Of a DNA stretch of 64,000 nt, positions 1 through 33,913 are shown piece by piece. Each line of letters starts with the position of its first letter. Within the stretch, counting starts at the first letter, position 1. The position numbers and the translations under genes are program-made. Source of the stretch: Bagarius yarrelli (Eukaryota; Chordata; Actinopteri; Siluriformes; Sisoridae); the NCBI GenBank assembly GCA_005784505.1, contig VCAZ01000122.1, forward strand, positions 905,784 through 969,783. Direction: 5' to 3'. The notes under the pieces were generated by a model. That model ran no database searches, had not been told where the DNA came from, and saw only the letters and a list, made by a program, of their open reading frames with translations.

Positions 1-248
1 GGGCTGCCAAAAAATAAAGTATTCCCAATATTCTAATCTTTACGGTAATAAATTACTTACATAAATTGGTAAAAATGCACAAATAAATACACAATTTTAT
101 ACTTAAAATACATAAAAGTGTCTTTTTGTACTTTCTCCTCAACGTTTTTATGCAAATGGGTCCAATTTTTATGGCCCCCAGAACCCTACGGGGCCTCCTC
201 TGAATCTTACTCTCCTTTGTTTTAATCCATCCATTTTCCCGCCGACAG

Positions 249-1179
249 AAAAAAAATGTCCACATGCTTCGCTTCATTCAGGAGGTGAACACCACCACGC
301 GGAGCTGCGCGCTGTGGGATCTGGAGGCGGAGACGGACTACGTCGTGCACGTGCAGTCCATCAGCACTCAGGGGACCAGTCCGCCAAGCGAAACCCTGCA
401 CTTCAGGACGCCGAAGGAGGAGGAGGAGAGACAGACGTCTAAAAGTAGTCACACACACACATGTTCTTACACACACTCCTACAGCCGGTACATAACCTTT
501 ATAATAAATTTTATAGACACCTAAAGTTTTATCTGCAGCAAGTTTTAAAACGGTGGTATACATAAACCTGAGCCATTAAAGCTCCTTTTTATGCACTCGG
601 TGGCCCTTAAAAGCCTGTCAGCCTCTGCCAAAAGCCATCCGAGGCCTCATTTTCTGACAAGTCGTCGCTAATCAGCTGAAAGAGTTACGGGCTGTCATTT
701 CTCCCAGCCGTCATGCTAAAGTTAGGAGCGTGATGTTCTGTCAAGCTGACAGCTGCTATGTATCTCCTTAGACGAAGTCACTATGGAGGAGATGGAGCAA
801 GCCAGTCAGCTTCGGGCGGGGGAGATCATCATCATCGTGGTGGTGCTAGTGATGTGGGCAGGTAAAAAAAGCGATAAGAAAGTCACCAGAATTGACCTTT
901 TCCATTAATTATCCTGGTGGTACTTTAAACCGTTACACCATTTCCTATTGGTTGATATTTTATTTCCAGCTGAAAGGCATACATTTGTTTAGCCTTATTG
1001 CTAACCGCTAGCATCACAAACATGTTTTTTTTCCTTCAGGTGTGATCGCACTTTTTTGCCGTCAGTATGACATCATCAAAGACAACGAGCCAAACAACAA
1101 CAAAGACAAAGCCAAAAATTCCTCGGAGTGCAGTACCCCCGAGCACCCGTCGGGGGGGCTGTTACGGAGCAAGGTGTAA
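249..1179 (+). CDS. fndc5: FNDC5 (irisin precursor), last three coding exons, 5' partial
   Basis: FNDC5 is a single-pass membrane protein whose fibronectin III ectodomain is shed as irisin. Exons read directly: 249-444, 772-861 and 1040-1179 (TAA 1177-1179), all with AG/GT borders (donors at 445 and 862; acceptors before 772 and 1040) and matching phases. Exon 1 here encodes the end of the FNIII domain (MLRFIQEVNTTTRSCALWDL and on). Exon 2 encodes a stalk (NEVTMEEME) and the start of the membrane helix (EIIIIVVVLVMWA). Exon 3 completes the helix (GVIALFC) and encodes the cytoplasmic tail QYDIIKDNEPNNN ending in LLRSKV. The match to vertebrate FNDC5 is nearly residue for residue in helix and tail. 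The tail ends SKV where mammals have SKI, a PTS1-like tripeptide. Signal peptide and first FNIII exons lie upstream of the window. Which teleost copy (a or b) cannot be decided. Confidence 0.95.
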
Positions 1180-1350
1180 CCCTACTACCTTCAAGGTGCT
1201 CTGCTTTTCCTGCCACTAAGCTCACAGGATGACAAGCAGGTGAAAGTTTCATCGCAACACCTCGCCACCTAGTGTTCAAATAATAACAAAAGATTTTTAA
1301 CCGTTATATTATTGATATATTTTACGAGATTAAAGATGGAATACTTTGGG

Positions 1351-1356
1351 AATAAA
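1351..1356 (+). terminator. candidate poly(A) signal of fndc5
   Basis: An AATAAA hexamer lies about 170 bases after the fndc5 stop codon. It is the first canonical hexamer downstream in an AT-rich stretch. Assignment is by position only. Confidence 0.4.
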
Positions 1357-1689
1357 TTCTAAATTATGAGAATTAGGACGGAATTAACAGAAGAAAGTGA
1401 TCTTTTAAGAAATAGCCACAAACAATTAAAGTCAAAATTCTGGAGTGTATTATAATTAGTAAAGAGACAATGCGACAGTTCTGTAGAAAACTTACTCCCA
1501 AACCTAAAGTTAGACTGAATCAAATCCTCCTGTTCAAAAGATCATTAATCTGTTAGTGTGTTAATCTGAGTGATCAACCCGTCTCATTCGACAACCAATC
1601 AGCATATAGCAATTTACACACATATACAACTTTATTTTCAGAATTTCTACTATATTCTCAAAATATTACGACTTTTATCTCGTAATTTT

Positions 1690-2056
1690 TCTCTCCTTCT
1701 TCCTCTTTTTCTTCCTCTTTTTCTTCCTCTTCTTCTTCCTCTTCTTTCTTTTCTTCTTCTTTTCTTCTTCTTTTTCTTTTTCTTCTTCTTCTTTTTCTTC
1801 TTCTTCTTTTTCTTCTTCTTTTTCTTCTTCTTCTTTCTCTTTTCTTCTTCTTCTTCTTCTTTTTCTTCTTTTTCTTCTTCTTCTTCTTTTTCTTCTTTTC
1901 TTTCTTCTTTCTTTATTCTTCTTTCTCTTCTCTTCTTTTTTCTTTCTTCTCTTTTTTTCTTTTCTTTTTTCTTTCCTTTCTTTCTTTCCTCTTTTTCTTT
2001 TCTTCTTCTTTTTCTTCTTCTTCTTTTTCTTCTTTTTCTTCTTCTTCTTCTTTTTA
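1690..2056. repeat. long (CTT/TTC)n polypyrimidine tract
   Basis: About 370 bases of almost pure C/T on the + strand, mainly TTC triplets with TTTC and CCTCTT interruptions. The mirror-like purine/pyrimidine asymmetry is of the type able to form intramolecular triplex. It lies 0.5 kb beyond the fndc5 stop. It reads as an open frame of Phe/Ser/Leu but is not a gene. Confidence 0.9.
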
Positions 2057-2221
2057 TTTAAAAGCGCATGTTTTAGTCTTATGCTTATGTGTGAAGGTCA
2101 GAGTTCTCTTTAGATTTAGACTAAATCTCGTTTTATTACAGGGAAAGACATAAAAACTGAGTTATAAGGATTGCAGTGGCTAAAAACTCCAAGGTGATGT
2201 ATGTCATTGTCCTTCTGGTTT

Positions 2222-2445
2222 GCTCTCGCTGTCTCTCTCTCTCTGTCTCTCTCTCACTGTCTCTCTCTCTGTCTGTCTCTCTCCCTCTTTCGTTGTCTTT
2301 CTGTATCTATCTCTCTGTCTCTTTCTCTCTCTCCCACCCCTCTCTGTCTGTGTCTTTTGTCTCTGCCCCCTCTCTCTCTCTCTCTTTCTCTCTCTCTCTT
2401 TCTTTCTCTCTCCTCTTTTTTTCTCTTTTTGTCTATTTTTCTAAA
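2222..2445. repeat. degenerate (CT/CTGT)n microsatellite
   Basis: About 220 bases of TCTC with CTGTCT and CTTTCT interruptions. Open in several frames because of its composition. Confidence 0.85.
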
Positions 2446-3832
2446 GCAGTTTCCTAACGACCGTAGCAGCAACAGGACGCCGTCAAGGTGTGACAAAAAA
2501 GAAAAGGACAAACCATTGGAATGTATTAACGGCACACGCTGCTCCAGCTGAGACTGAGACGAGACATCCATCGCTGCAGCTCGCTCCTGTCTCACGAACA
2601 GCGGAGGAGATAAAAGACAAACTGGAGGACATGGTTCACTATAAGACCACAGTCGATGCCGGATTGAATATTTATCATCCCGTCTCCTTCTCCAAAAAAC
2701 CCCCAGCTGCTCAGCACACAGGAGAAACAGAAACTTCACAGAACCTCATGTGCAATACAACGCTGAAAAGATCTAACATGATCAACACCACGCCACTGTT
2801 CACAACTTCTTTTCTACAATGGTGGCACTAACGGCAGCGCTGATGAACCTATTTACATATTTATTTATAAAGGTATCCAAAATGGAGATATAATTTTTTT
2901 TCTTTATATCAGGAGTCCCTAAACTTTTTTTTTTTTCTGTGAGGGTCACATGATTGATCGTTTCTACAATAGGGTGGGGTAACAGAAAACTCCAGGTTCC
3001 GGAGTGACTCCCAGTTTTATTGTTAATGAGTTTAATTATATTTGCTTTTGATGAATTGATTCTTTCGTTCTGATTGTACAGAAAAATGAACATTAATTTA
3101 CAAGAAATTTATAAAATATTAAAAAACGAAATGAGACAGGATGAGACAGACAGACATGCGTTTTTTTTTAACATCAAACAAAAAATCACCACTCGTTCAC
3201 TTTTGTTTAAATTTTCTGAATTCTGAATCGATTTTTCTCTTTAACGTTTTAATTTGTTGTTTCTCTTTGTTGAATTTTCTTGCTGGTTGGCGTGTGGTAT
3301 CGCCTGATTATCACCATGGAACGTTATAATAAATGTAACGTTCTGTTAGTAGAGAACCGAACAAATAATTAATCTACATTAATAACTAAAGAGGAGATTT
3401 TAGTTTAAATGGACACCTTTAATGTTAAATAAAGATTATACGAATAAATCATTCAAAGAGACAGAACTAATGTAGGGGCGGGGCCGTATCCGGGCTCCGG
3501 GGCTGTAGTTTGGAGACTCCTGATTTATTATTTACTGTAAAAAAAAAGTCTCCGGTGTCAGCAGATTTTTAGGGCAGACAAATTTTCCTCTTTTTTTAAA
3601 CAAAAAAAAAAACACAGTAAAGTCCTACACAGTAAGACAAGCCGATTGGACGACGAGATGTTTCTGCTATAAAATAGGCGTCAACAGAAGATCACAAACA
3701 GTACAATAAACTATAGAAGAGTAAAAATGACCTGTCGTGCTTTAATGGAAAAAAATAACAGCTGGGCATAATAACTGGGACGTAAAGAAATAAAACACTT
3801 GTGAAAGTGCTGTTTTTAATTTATTTCTTATT

Positions 3833-4032
3833 ACATTTACAGCATTTTGGAAGATGTTCCTATCCAGAGTGACTTACATTTATCTCATTTATACAACTGA
3901 GCAGTTAGGGGTTGAGGGCCTTGCTCAGGGGGCCCCAGCAGTGGTGGCTTGGTGAAGCTGGGAATTGAACCCACAATCTTCATCTTCAGGTTGGAAGTCC
4001 AACACTTCAACCATGAGCCACCACTTCCCCCT
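3833..4032 (-). mobile_element. tRNA-derived SINE, family A
   Basis: On the minus strand the copy starts with a tRNA-like head (TGGCTCATGGTTGAAGTGTT, then GGGTTCAATTCCC resembling an RNA polymerase III B box). It ends with the tail AAATGCTGTAAATG. The same body recurs more than ten times in this window. Confidence 0.75.
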
Positions 4033-5461
4033 ATTATTTAGTATGTGCTTGAATACATCCGAAATGTTAAAACTTTTTTACTTTTGAAATTTTTTTTTGT
4101 TAATTGTTTTATATCAAGCTAAGATGTTTTTTAAAATAATGATAAGAAAAATAAATAAAATGAGGAATAACATTGGCGTATATCATAAAAAACATGCATG
4201 TTTATTGAAATTATTTCAATATCATATTTCTGAAACTAATGTTGGATAAAAACCTCATTTTTTTTAATGACAGTTTTTATATTTTTGTTCCTATGTAACT
4301 CCAGTGTAAAAAAATGAGATGAAGTGATGATGTGAAAAGCAAACGCTGTAGCTGTTCTGAGTGCAGAGCCGCTGTTTAAACCCGTTCCTGAAACTAAACC
4401 TTCAGCTTAAAGGACCTCAGTCTCTCAAGGACGCCCGGTCGGGTCTCCTCCGCCAGACGCCTGACTCGATCTCCTGCGTGGGAAACTTTCAACAAGGGCT
4501 GTAAACACTTCCCATCAGCAATAATCCACGACTCGCTAATGAGAACTTTACTAATTAGCACTGACTGTAACAGTGTCTCCTTTTGATGATCGATTCTACG
4601 TCTTTTTTACGTCTGAAACAAGACAAAAAAAATTGCCTGTTTTCTGCTAAAAAAAAAAAAGAAGAAGAAACTGAAAAAGATGCACTAATTCAGGTGAAAC
4701 AGCAGTGTGTAAAGAATCACATTCCTTCTATTGCTTGTTGAAATGTTATTTTGAAGGTGTCTTTGAAAGATAGATTTTGTTTTAGTCCACAAAAGACAGG
4801 TGAAATGCTGAAATGATGATTTGCTTGGATTAAACTGTGACTGTCTGACTGCAAAAAAACCCCCTGACGTGTCTGTTAATCGCGTTCAACAGCAGCACTG
4901 ACGTTAGTTCGGGTTTCTGTGATTTAAATGTTTAACTATTACTGTAAGGAGTCTCCAGTACCAGAGCATCAATTTGACCAGTCAAAGCTGTGACCGTTAT
5001 TTTTAATTCTGTAGTTTCTTGGTAACAGGATCCGCTTTGATTCTTTTCTCTCTTCTTATAAGCACTAAGACATAACCAGAGGCAGATATTTACAGCTGCT
5101 ATAAGTGCTCAGTGGAGTTCGTTTTGCAGGTTATGTAATTATTTAAAACTTTTGGGTTCTGTTTATTATAACTGATAAATAAAACAAAGTAATTACGGCA
5201 GCTTTTAGGCTCTAGTATATTTCGCTGATTCAGTTAAAATCATACTTTTTATATTTAATTCTGTTAAAATGCTTAAAAAACAATCTATAAAACAATAAAG
5301 TGTCTGTACTTTACTGTCATATCGATTAAAGAGGATTTTGGTTGTGGTTTTGTAAAACACTCAAGGGAATTTTTTATTCTATTAAGCTCTAAATTACAGT
5401 CTTGCTCTACAGTGCCACACTGGATAAACCGCGCTACTGCAGGTCATTTTATTTCATTTAC

Positions 5462-5570
5462 TTTTACATTTATTGCATTTGGCAGACGTCCTTATTCAGA
5501 GCGACTTAAATTTATCTCATCTATACAATTGAGCAATTGAGGGTTCTTGCCTAGGGGCCCACATTGATGA
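5462..5570 (-). mobile_element. SINE family A, tail half
   Basis: Contains the conserved tail (CATTTGGCAGACGTCCTTAT on +) and the middle part (GAGCAATTGAGGGTT). Its tRNA-like head is replaced by, and continues into, the tandem array at 5571-5950. Confidence 0.75.
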
Positions 5571-5950
5571 CTTGGTGGTGCTGGGGATCGAACCCTGGCC
5601 ATTGGCTTGGTGGTGCTGGGGATAGAACCCCGGTCATAGGCTTGGTGGTGCTGGGGATCGAACTCCAGTCATTGGCTTGGTGGTTCTGGGGATAGAACCC
5701 CGGTCATAGGCTTGGTGGTGCTGGGGATCGAGCTCCAGTCATTGGCTTGGTGGTTCTGGGGATAGAACCCCGGCCATTGGCTTGGTGGTGTTGGGGGTCG
5801 AACTCCGGCCATAGGCTTGGTGGTGCTAGGGATTGAACTCCGGTCATTGGCTTGGTGGTGCTGGGGATCGAACCCCGGTCATTGGCTTGGCGGTGCTGGG
5901 GATCAAACCCCGGTCATTGGCTTGGTGGTGCTGGGGATCAAACCCCATGA
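5571..5950. repeat. 35-bp minisatellite built from the SINE head (about 11 units)
   Basis: Eleven head-to-tail copies of a 35-base unit beginning CTTGGTGGTGCTGGGGAT and containing CGAACCCCGG. This is the B-box-containing part of SINE family A on the opposite strand. Units 2-5 alternate between two variants (GATAGAACCCCGGTCATAGG and GATCGAACTCCAGTCATTGG), suggesting a dimeric amplification step. There are no unique spacers between units. Confidence 0.85.
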
Positions 5951-6490
5951 TCGATCGACTTTAATGATGATAATATTTTTATTATTATAATGTTTGCATG
6001 ATTGTTTTTTTATATTGATATAATAAATTATTGTTGAACTTTTTTTTATTTATTTCGGTTAGAAGAATATTAAAATTAGTTTTTTTAATTCATTATTTCA
6101 TCTTTTTTTTAATATTTCTCTCATTCTTTCTTGTTTCTTCTTCTTCCTCCACTTGTTTTATGAGTGTGTGTGTTTTCATTGTTAACACTGAACACATAAC
6201 TTAATACATACATACAAAAGATTGTTTGTGGAATTTAATTTTATACACACCAAACTATTACAAATTGTTACACGGACACATTTTTTAATTGTTTAGCGTC
6301 CAATAAATCAGCATTTAAACTACTTTCGGTACTTTTTCTTGATGTAACCAATTGTAATTCTTATCAGTCTAATCTGTGTGTAGAGACTGTGATAAAATCT
6401 GTATTATTAACTGCTGCTTTTAGGTTATTTAAGAAACATAAAGAATAAAGTAAAAATTCTTTAAAAAAATGAACATCTCTAACACGTCTA

Positions 6491-27717
<21,227 letters not shown>

Positions 27718-27739
27718 CGTTGGACCTTTTTCTAGTGGC

Positions 27740-29730
27740 CTAAAATAAAAATGTTGCGATAGCAAAAAAAATGTGTTTTTAAAAATACACTGTTCAAACT
27801 ATTTAAAAATCCTTTACTATCATAAATAACATTTTATAATCAGTCAAATAAAATGAATTTAAAAATAAATTAAGTGAATTACTTTATCAGTGACTGATTC
27901 TATTACAAATATTAGCACTTTATTCTTGCTAGCGAAGTTAAATAAACATTTTACCTTTTGATGGGACTTTTTTAAACATCATTTGAGTTTTTACTGCGAA
28001 ACAAACACAAGTGAAAGCAGTTAGTCGATTTCTGATTAATTTTATTTGACATTCGTGCAATATTTACTGATCATTTTATTTTTTAAAGCAAATATTTTTA
28101 TTTTATTCGATAAAAAAATATATTAAGCATGATCATTTTTATTAATCATCTTATGTTTGCAAATGATTATTTAAAAAAAAATTTTTAGATAATAAAATGA
28201 ATACACTAAATAATACTAAAATTAATTTTATTTTAACCAGCAGCACATTATTGTTGACTAATTACATACATTTACAGCATTTGGCAGACGTCCTTATCCA
28301 GAGCAACTTACATTTATCTCATTTATACAACTGAGGGTTAAGGGGCCCAACAGTGGTGGCTTGGTGAAGCTGGGAATTGAACCCACAATATTCGGGTTGG
28401 CAATCCAACACCTTAACCATGAGCTATCACTTTATGATAATTATTTATCATAAATTAAAGTTATTTTTTTGTATTGTATGGACTTGCACCTATATTTTTA
28501 TGAGGTAAATTGCAGAATAAAAGCACATTTAATGTTTTCCCCTCATTTAGAAATACTGCAGAATTGAGGAGTGCCGTATGGTATCTCCTGCTCAGTATCC
28601 TTAGGCGTCTGGAGTTTATCCAGGGGACTTTAGGTATGTTAAATGTACTCTGTTTAATTCTACGAGATTCTTTGACTGTCAAGGTTTCCTGAGGTTTATA
28701 TAATCGACTATAATAGACATTTTCTAAACCTCTCTGGAATTTAACATAGAACTTTCTACAAGCTTTAATTCTTAGACCATGCAGACCAAATCGGTTAGAG
28801 GTTATGAAGTTTCCTCTGGATCATGTGATATCAACCATTTAATTAATGTTTACAATGAATGATGATTATAATTATAATATAAAAACTTTTTAAAAAGTTT
28901 TTAAGGTTTTAGGTTGAAAAAAACTGACGTACAGAAATTTATTTTAAAAATTAGACAATAGAAAAAAAGACTTCTCACCATAAACACACACACACACCAC
29001 TCAACAAAAACTCGCAGTGGTGTTTATTCAGTTGAATATATCGATTTTTTAATATATATTTTTTAAAACTGTAGACCAAAAAACCATATTAGCAAAAATC
29101 TCCAGTTTGTACCATCTAATTTTAATTTTAATTTTTTATTATTAATTTTTTAGAAATTTGTTTCAAATAGTTAATAGAGTTCAACATACAGCAGTCATAG
29201 AAATAGTCATCCGTTAAGTAAACAGATTTTAATGATGCAATGAAATCAGTTTGGTAGCTTTCACAGACCAGCAGCTAAATATACACAATATATAAACCAT
29301 AACGCAAAAAGATAAATGCACTACAATGTAAAATATAACAGTAGATACAGCAGATTATACTGTACTGTATGTGCAGTGAGACAAACGAGTGCAAAACTGT
29401 CGCTGCGCAAACAGACATTATCAGAAATTAGGAAATATTGCATCGATTAGTGTAATAACAATGTAATAATAATGTAATAATATAATAATAAGCGTCCTGT
29501 GTATAAAGGGTTGAGTGCATTATGGAAGGTAAAGGGTTAACAGCTTGGATCGTTCGAATAATAGTTTGAAAGTGAGTTCACTCTATACACTGATGCTAAA
29601 TTAACGGGTTCAATTAAGAGATTCACGCTATAAGATACGAATAAAAACAGGACACTTACACGTACCGATGAAATGAGCGCCGAGAGTCGGAGGACGGAGT
29701 GTCAGAAAGTCAGTGTGAGTGTTTATGGAG
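27740..29730 (-). promoter_or_regulatory. collagen 5' flank with possible non-coding first exon near 29662-29720
   Basis: The ATG exon has an upstream acceptor at about 27740, so a 5'-UTR exon must lie further up. On the minus strand at about 29662 there is a donor-like CATCG|GTACGT after a GC-richer stretch (CCTCCGACTCTCGGCGCTCA) that stands out from the AT-rich surroundings. This is inference only; a transcript is needed. Confidence 0.3.
28264..28432 (-). mobile_element. SINE family A copy
   Basis: CAGCATTTGGCAGACGTCCT tail and a minus-strand head (GGGTTCAATTCCC), upstream of the collagen start exon. Confidence 0.7.
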
Positions 29731-30094
29731 ACACTCCTCACTGATTCCCTAACACACACTTGAAGTAGTCACATGTTCACTTACTCACAGGAAGGATAAT
29801 AAAAAAAAAAAAACAAGCTTGAAGGAGGAGAAGCAGCACAAGATAAACACTTGTTGATTTTAATATAAATAAGATGCTTCAGAAGTGGAAGTTTTTTTTG
29901 CTTTTCTGAATCGATCACACTTTTATATTAAAGAGCCTAATTTTTTATTTCATTTCTAATTCTAAAAATATTTTTTTTTTTTTAAAGAAAGTTTGTGCCG
30001 ATGTTGATATTTGGTATTCAAGGGTTTGTGGAAGGAGTCAACAGTGTCATAGCTTTTACCAGCGTTGATTGGTAACGTACCGTGTGTATATACG

Positions 30095-30142
<48 letters not shown>

Positions 30143-30270
30143 CATAAACTGTTCCTGCTTTGTTAATGAATGTTTCTCTTTGTACAGACCAGGACGTTGT
30201 TGTGTGATGCATTGTTTACATAAGATGCATTAGGAGTCCTTGACTCTCTGTCTGTGTCTCTGTATTTCTT

Positions 30271-30338
<68 letters not shown>

Positions 30339-30894
30339 ACACTTCATATCTCTGGAAGGATGTCATGTAGTCCAGTTGGAGGATGTCATGTAGTCCACAT
30401 TCAGGCTGTTTAAAGACAAATACAAACGATCACAGATATAAAAAAATGAATGTCGTTAAAAAAAAAGGTTTTCTAAACGTTCACATTGTCTTTACATTGT
30501 TTATGGGATGTTTTATTACACTGTGTTTTAAAAGAGAAAAATACAACAGTTCGACTGTGTTATAAGGTTCATCTGTAAGTATGAGAGACAGAAATCAGTG
30601 CTCAGATGATGTACTGAGACCGTGAGCTGATCAGAACACAGTTCACCTGGAAGAACCCAAACCCTTTCACACCTAACCTGAATGACTGACACCAATTAAA
30701 ATGATACCACTGTGGAAGAAATGATATTTGCAGGCTGAACGTTCCTGCAACTAAAACATGATAACCTAAAGAAAACCATTTGTTAATTCTTACAGTAGAG
30801 ACTATAGTCTAGTGTTTTTTGGCAAGGGTTTATTTCTTAGGCTTATTTCTAAGGGTTTATTTCTTATTTCTTATATATTTTAGAGACAATAAGG

Positions 30895-31115
30895 CACTAG
30901 GAGACAATAAAAGCACTTTCTCAGTGATGATCTTGTCTTCTAGACGGTCATCCGGACAAGACCATGGAAACTTTACTGCAGGATAGAATAAACTACTGGT
31001 TTTATCTGGTCAGAGAAGAACTGAGCCTGGATTCACCCAAGGTTCTTTTCTCCATTTTGTCACCGATGATAAGGACGTCGGCTAAATGCTGTAAATGGTA
31101 ATAATTAGTAGAAAA
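30895..31115 (+). mobile_element. interspersed repeat fragment sharing the SINE A tail
   Basis: Contains CTGAGCCTGGATTCACCCAA and CTCCATTTTGTCACC, words typical of an abundant fish repeat. It ends with GACGTCGGCTAAATGCTGTA, the same tail as SINE family A. Confidence 0.5.
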
Positions 31116-31140
31116 TAAAGACTTGAAGAGTTGAACTGTT

Positions 31141-31245
31141 AGAAAAACATCTCCTTTTTTACTTTTACTTGAGTAACTATTTCCAAAAGTACTTGTACTT
31201 TTACTTGAGTACTTATTTTTGGCTACTCTACCCACCTCGCAATAC
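31141..31245. mobile_element. hAT-like terminal fragment (CTTTTACTTGAGTA type)
   Basis: Two repeats of TACTTTTACTTGAGTA separated by TATTTCCAAAAGTACTTG, a common terminal pattern of fish hAT-type MITEs. A related fragment lies at 56330-56445. Confidence 0.4.
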
Positions 31246-32054
31246 AATACATTGCAAAACCTACAAATATCTAATTTCTAGGGCGATGGTCATATGTGTC
31301 AGCGCCAACTACAGGAGTGGAGGAGGAAGTCGTTTGACACAAACTGATGTTGGGTTTTAATTAAATATTAACGTAACCGTGAATCACTTCAAAGCATTAT
31401 TTTATTTGCAGGATAAAAAAGATTGAAGCAACACACACAAACACATGAGGAGACTTTCAGAGGATTTATTTGTTGATATAATTCATTAATAATCATTTAC
31501 ACAAATCCGGTGTGTGACAACTTGCTCAAAAATTTATGACATTGCATATATTTTTGGCGAATTTTAGTTATATTCTTAGTTACAGTTATATCTTATAATT
31601 TTAGTATATCGTAGAAAAAACATTGTGACGGTTAGCTGTATCGATATTTTTACACAGCTCTACGCTGAACCGACCAAAAAGGTTTACTTTTGTCAAGATT
31701 TTCATGTCAGGACACTAGAAAAAGTCCAACGATGGAATTAGTTCCTGTTCTTTGGTCAGTAAATCTGATTTTTTTCTTATTTAAAAAGAACAGAATTTAT
31801 CATTTTTTCAGCAACTTTGTCGTTTGTATTAATTTGTCATATTGTCAAAACTCCCGTTTTCATCTTATAACTTTGACTCGTTAAACCACCAAGATTTATT
31901 TTTGTCTCCCTTTAACGTCGCCAAATTTCCGTTGTAACATTCTAACATGCTGCAGGATAAAGTGTGTTCTCCGAGTTTTAAGTATAAAATTATAACAGAT
32001 CTGTTATTAAAAAAATAAAACCAAATCATTACGAGTATTAATGCTTACATCATT

Positions 32055-32112
32055 AATCCCAGCACCACCAAACAGACACTGTTGGGCCCTCGAGCAAGGC
32101 CCTTAACCAGTG
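32055..32112 (+). mobile_element. SINE family A fragment
   Basis: ATCCCAGCACCACCAAAC followed by GCAAGGCCCTTAACC, a short piece of the family in plus orientation. Confidence 0.5.
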
Positions 32113-33302
32113 TTTACACTGTCAATCCGAACACAATTTTTTTTGACATTGAATGTTTTTGATGTGTGTGTCTTTTTTTTTGTTATAGCTGTATTAGAAA
32201 GGTGTCCACAAACTTTTGGCCAAATATATGCGTACGGTATATACATGTAAAACGTTGCCGGCTGTGGTATCGGTAATGTTTCAATCGCCAGAGCCGTTTA
32301 GTAATTACTATAAAACCCCCTAACGCGCATTATTGAAAGTGTTCCATTAAATCTTTATAGAGCGCTTGTAAAAAATCCAAACCGTTACAAAAACACACAC
32401 ACATCATCACTTTGACAAGACCCGATAAACTTGTCGTGCTATAAATGCTGAAAATAATCCGACTGGTCAAACTGACCTGATAAAGTTTGCATATAAACGT
32501 TAAAACGAACGTAATAAAAACGTCCATAGCTAAGAAAGGGTGTAAATCTGCCCTGGTGCCAGACAGCACTCACGTCCACCTCATCACCAAAGCAAACAGA
32601 TCTAATTTAAGCACTAATTTCAAGCTGCTTGCTAAAAAACTACGAACCAATCAGATCGTTAATTTGATTATTTACGAGGTGTCGAACTGCAGCGATTCAT
32701 CTGGAAATAAATGAAGCTTTTTTTAAATTTATGTTCGTATCTTCTCAGCCGTGAGCATCTAAATAAGTTTGGTGGAACCGACATCCCCAGATGAATCAGC
32801 TGCAGAACATCAACATGAATCCCTTCAGTCCAAAGAGCTTTTTATCTAAATATTTGTTTTTGGCCAAACAGAGAATCTCCATACAGACCAGGAAGAGGAT
32901 GAGATTAGATGCCTGAAAGAAGCTTGCTGACGATCCACAGAAATTCTGGAGGATTATACGGTCATTTCAACAGCTGGACCTTTTAGACTGTTTATAAATT
33001 CTCAGAGTGAAAATCCAGTTCTGGCAAAGGACAAAAAATTTATACGACTGCGTTGTGTTACACACCATCTCCTGCTACTGAAGACGAGCGGTTCCTCCTG
33101 CATAAACGTCACGGTAGAGTAAAACCTCAGCACAGGAACTGAATTGATTTTGAGGCCAGTTTTTAAGGCGAAAGTCTGTCCTGCAGTCTGAATTTTCCTA
33201 TAAGAAATAATGTGAATGTATAAAACACCTAAACATATGACTAATATTAACAATCTAACACCAGAATCACATTTTTAACTATAAAAAGCATTTAAAAAAG
33301 AG

Positions 33303-33582
33303 GTGGGTTTTACTTCGGGTTCTTCGGTTTCCTCCCACAGTCCAAAAACATATATGTTATTGATTGATTGGTGATTCTAAATAGCCCATAGGAGTGAGTG
33401 TGAGTTTAAGTGTGTGTGTGTGGCCCTGTGATGGACTGGTGACCTGTCCAGGGTGTCCCCCCTCCTGCCTTTCACCCTTTCAGAGACAGCTGGGATAGAC
33501 TCCAGCAGATCCCTGTGACCCCGAATTAGGGAATAAGCGGGTTTAGAAGATGAATGAATGAATGAATGAATGAATGAATGAA
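33303..33582 (+). mobile_element. SINE family B copy, 5' truncated, with (GAAT)n tail
   Basis: Body from GGTTTTACTTCGGGTTCTTC to GGTTTAGAAGATGAATGAAT, followed by an expanded GAAT run. No tRNA-like head. Confidence 0.75.
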
Positions 33583-33685
33583 TAAATGTTTAGGGCTGAA
33601 TGGGATTTTTTTATCTTATGAAGGGAAATTGAAAGAATCATTATAGAGTAGCGATGGAGGGAAAGTGCGCTGCTATATGTATGTC

Positions 33686-33716
<31 letters not shown>

Positions 33717-33913
33717 TATAGTGCTTGTAAAGCACACTTGATAGTCTCAATCCTGGTTAATTAAAATATTCGATAATTAATGTGTGCCGTATGGATGAGG
33801 GGTTTTTTTTATTGTTATATGACAAAATGAAAAAAATCCCATCAATTCTTAGAACCGGATTAAAAAAAAAAGCTTTTTCCACAATCGCTCTGGATACAGA
33901 CGTCTGCCAAAAT

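Larger units (their letters stand above)
2457..6490. other. intergenic region between fndc5 and the collagen gene 3' end
   Basis: The two genes converge here (fndc5 on +, collagen on -). Apart from two SINE copies (3833-4032, 5462-5950) the sequence is AT-rich and unique-looking. Short open frames at 2254-2831 on both strands show no recognisable domain. No RNA gene was seen. Confidence 0.6.

Noticed and set aside
1570..2061. 163-codon open frame rich in Phe/Ser/Leu
   Set aside because: It is the translation of a TTC microsatellite, with no domain or splice context.
2490..2831. 113-codon open frame after fndc5
   Set aside because: No recognisable domain, an opposite-strand frame of similar length overlaps it, and there is no splice or signal context.
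5571..5950. Regular 35-bp repeats that could be mistaken for a CRISPR array
   Set aside because: Units are directly adjacent with no unique spacers, in a vertebrate genome, and derive from a SINE.
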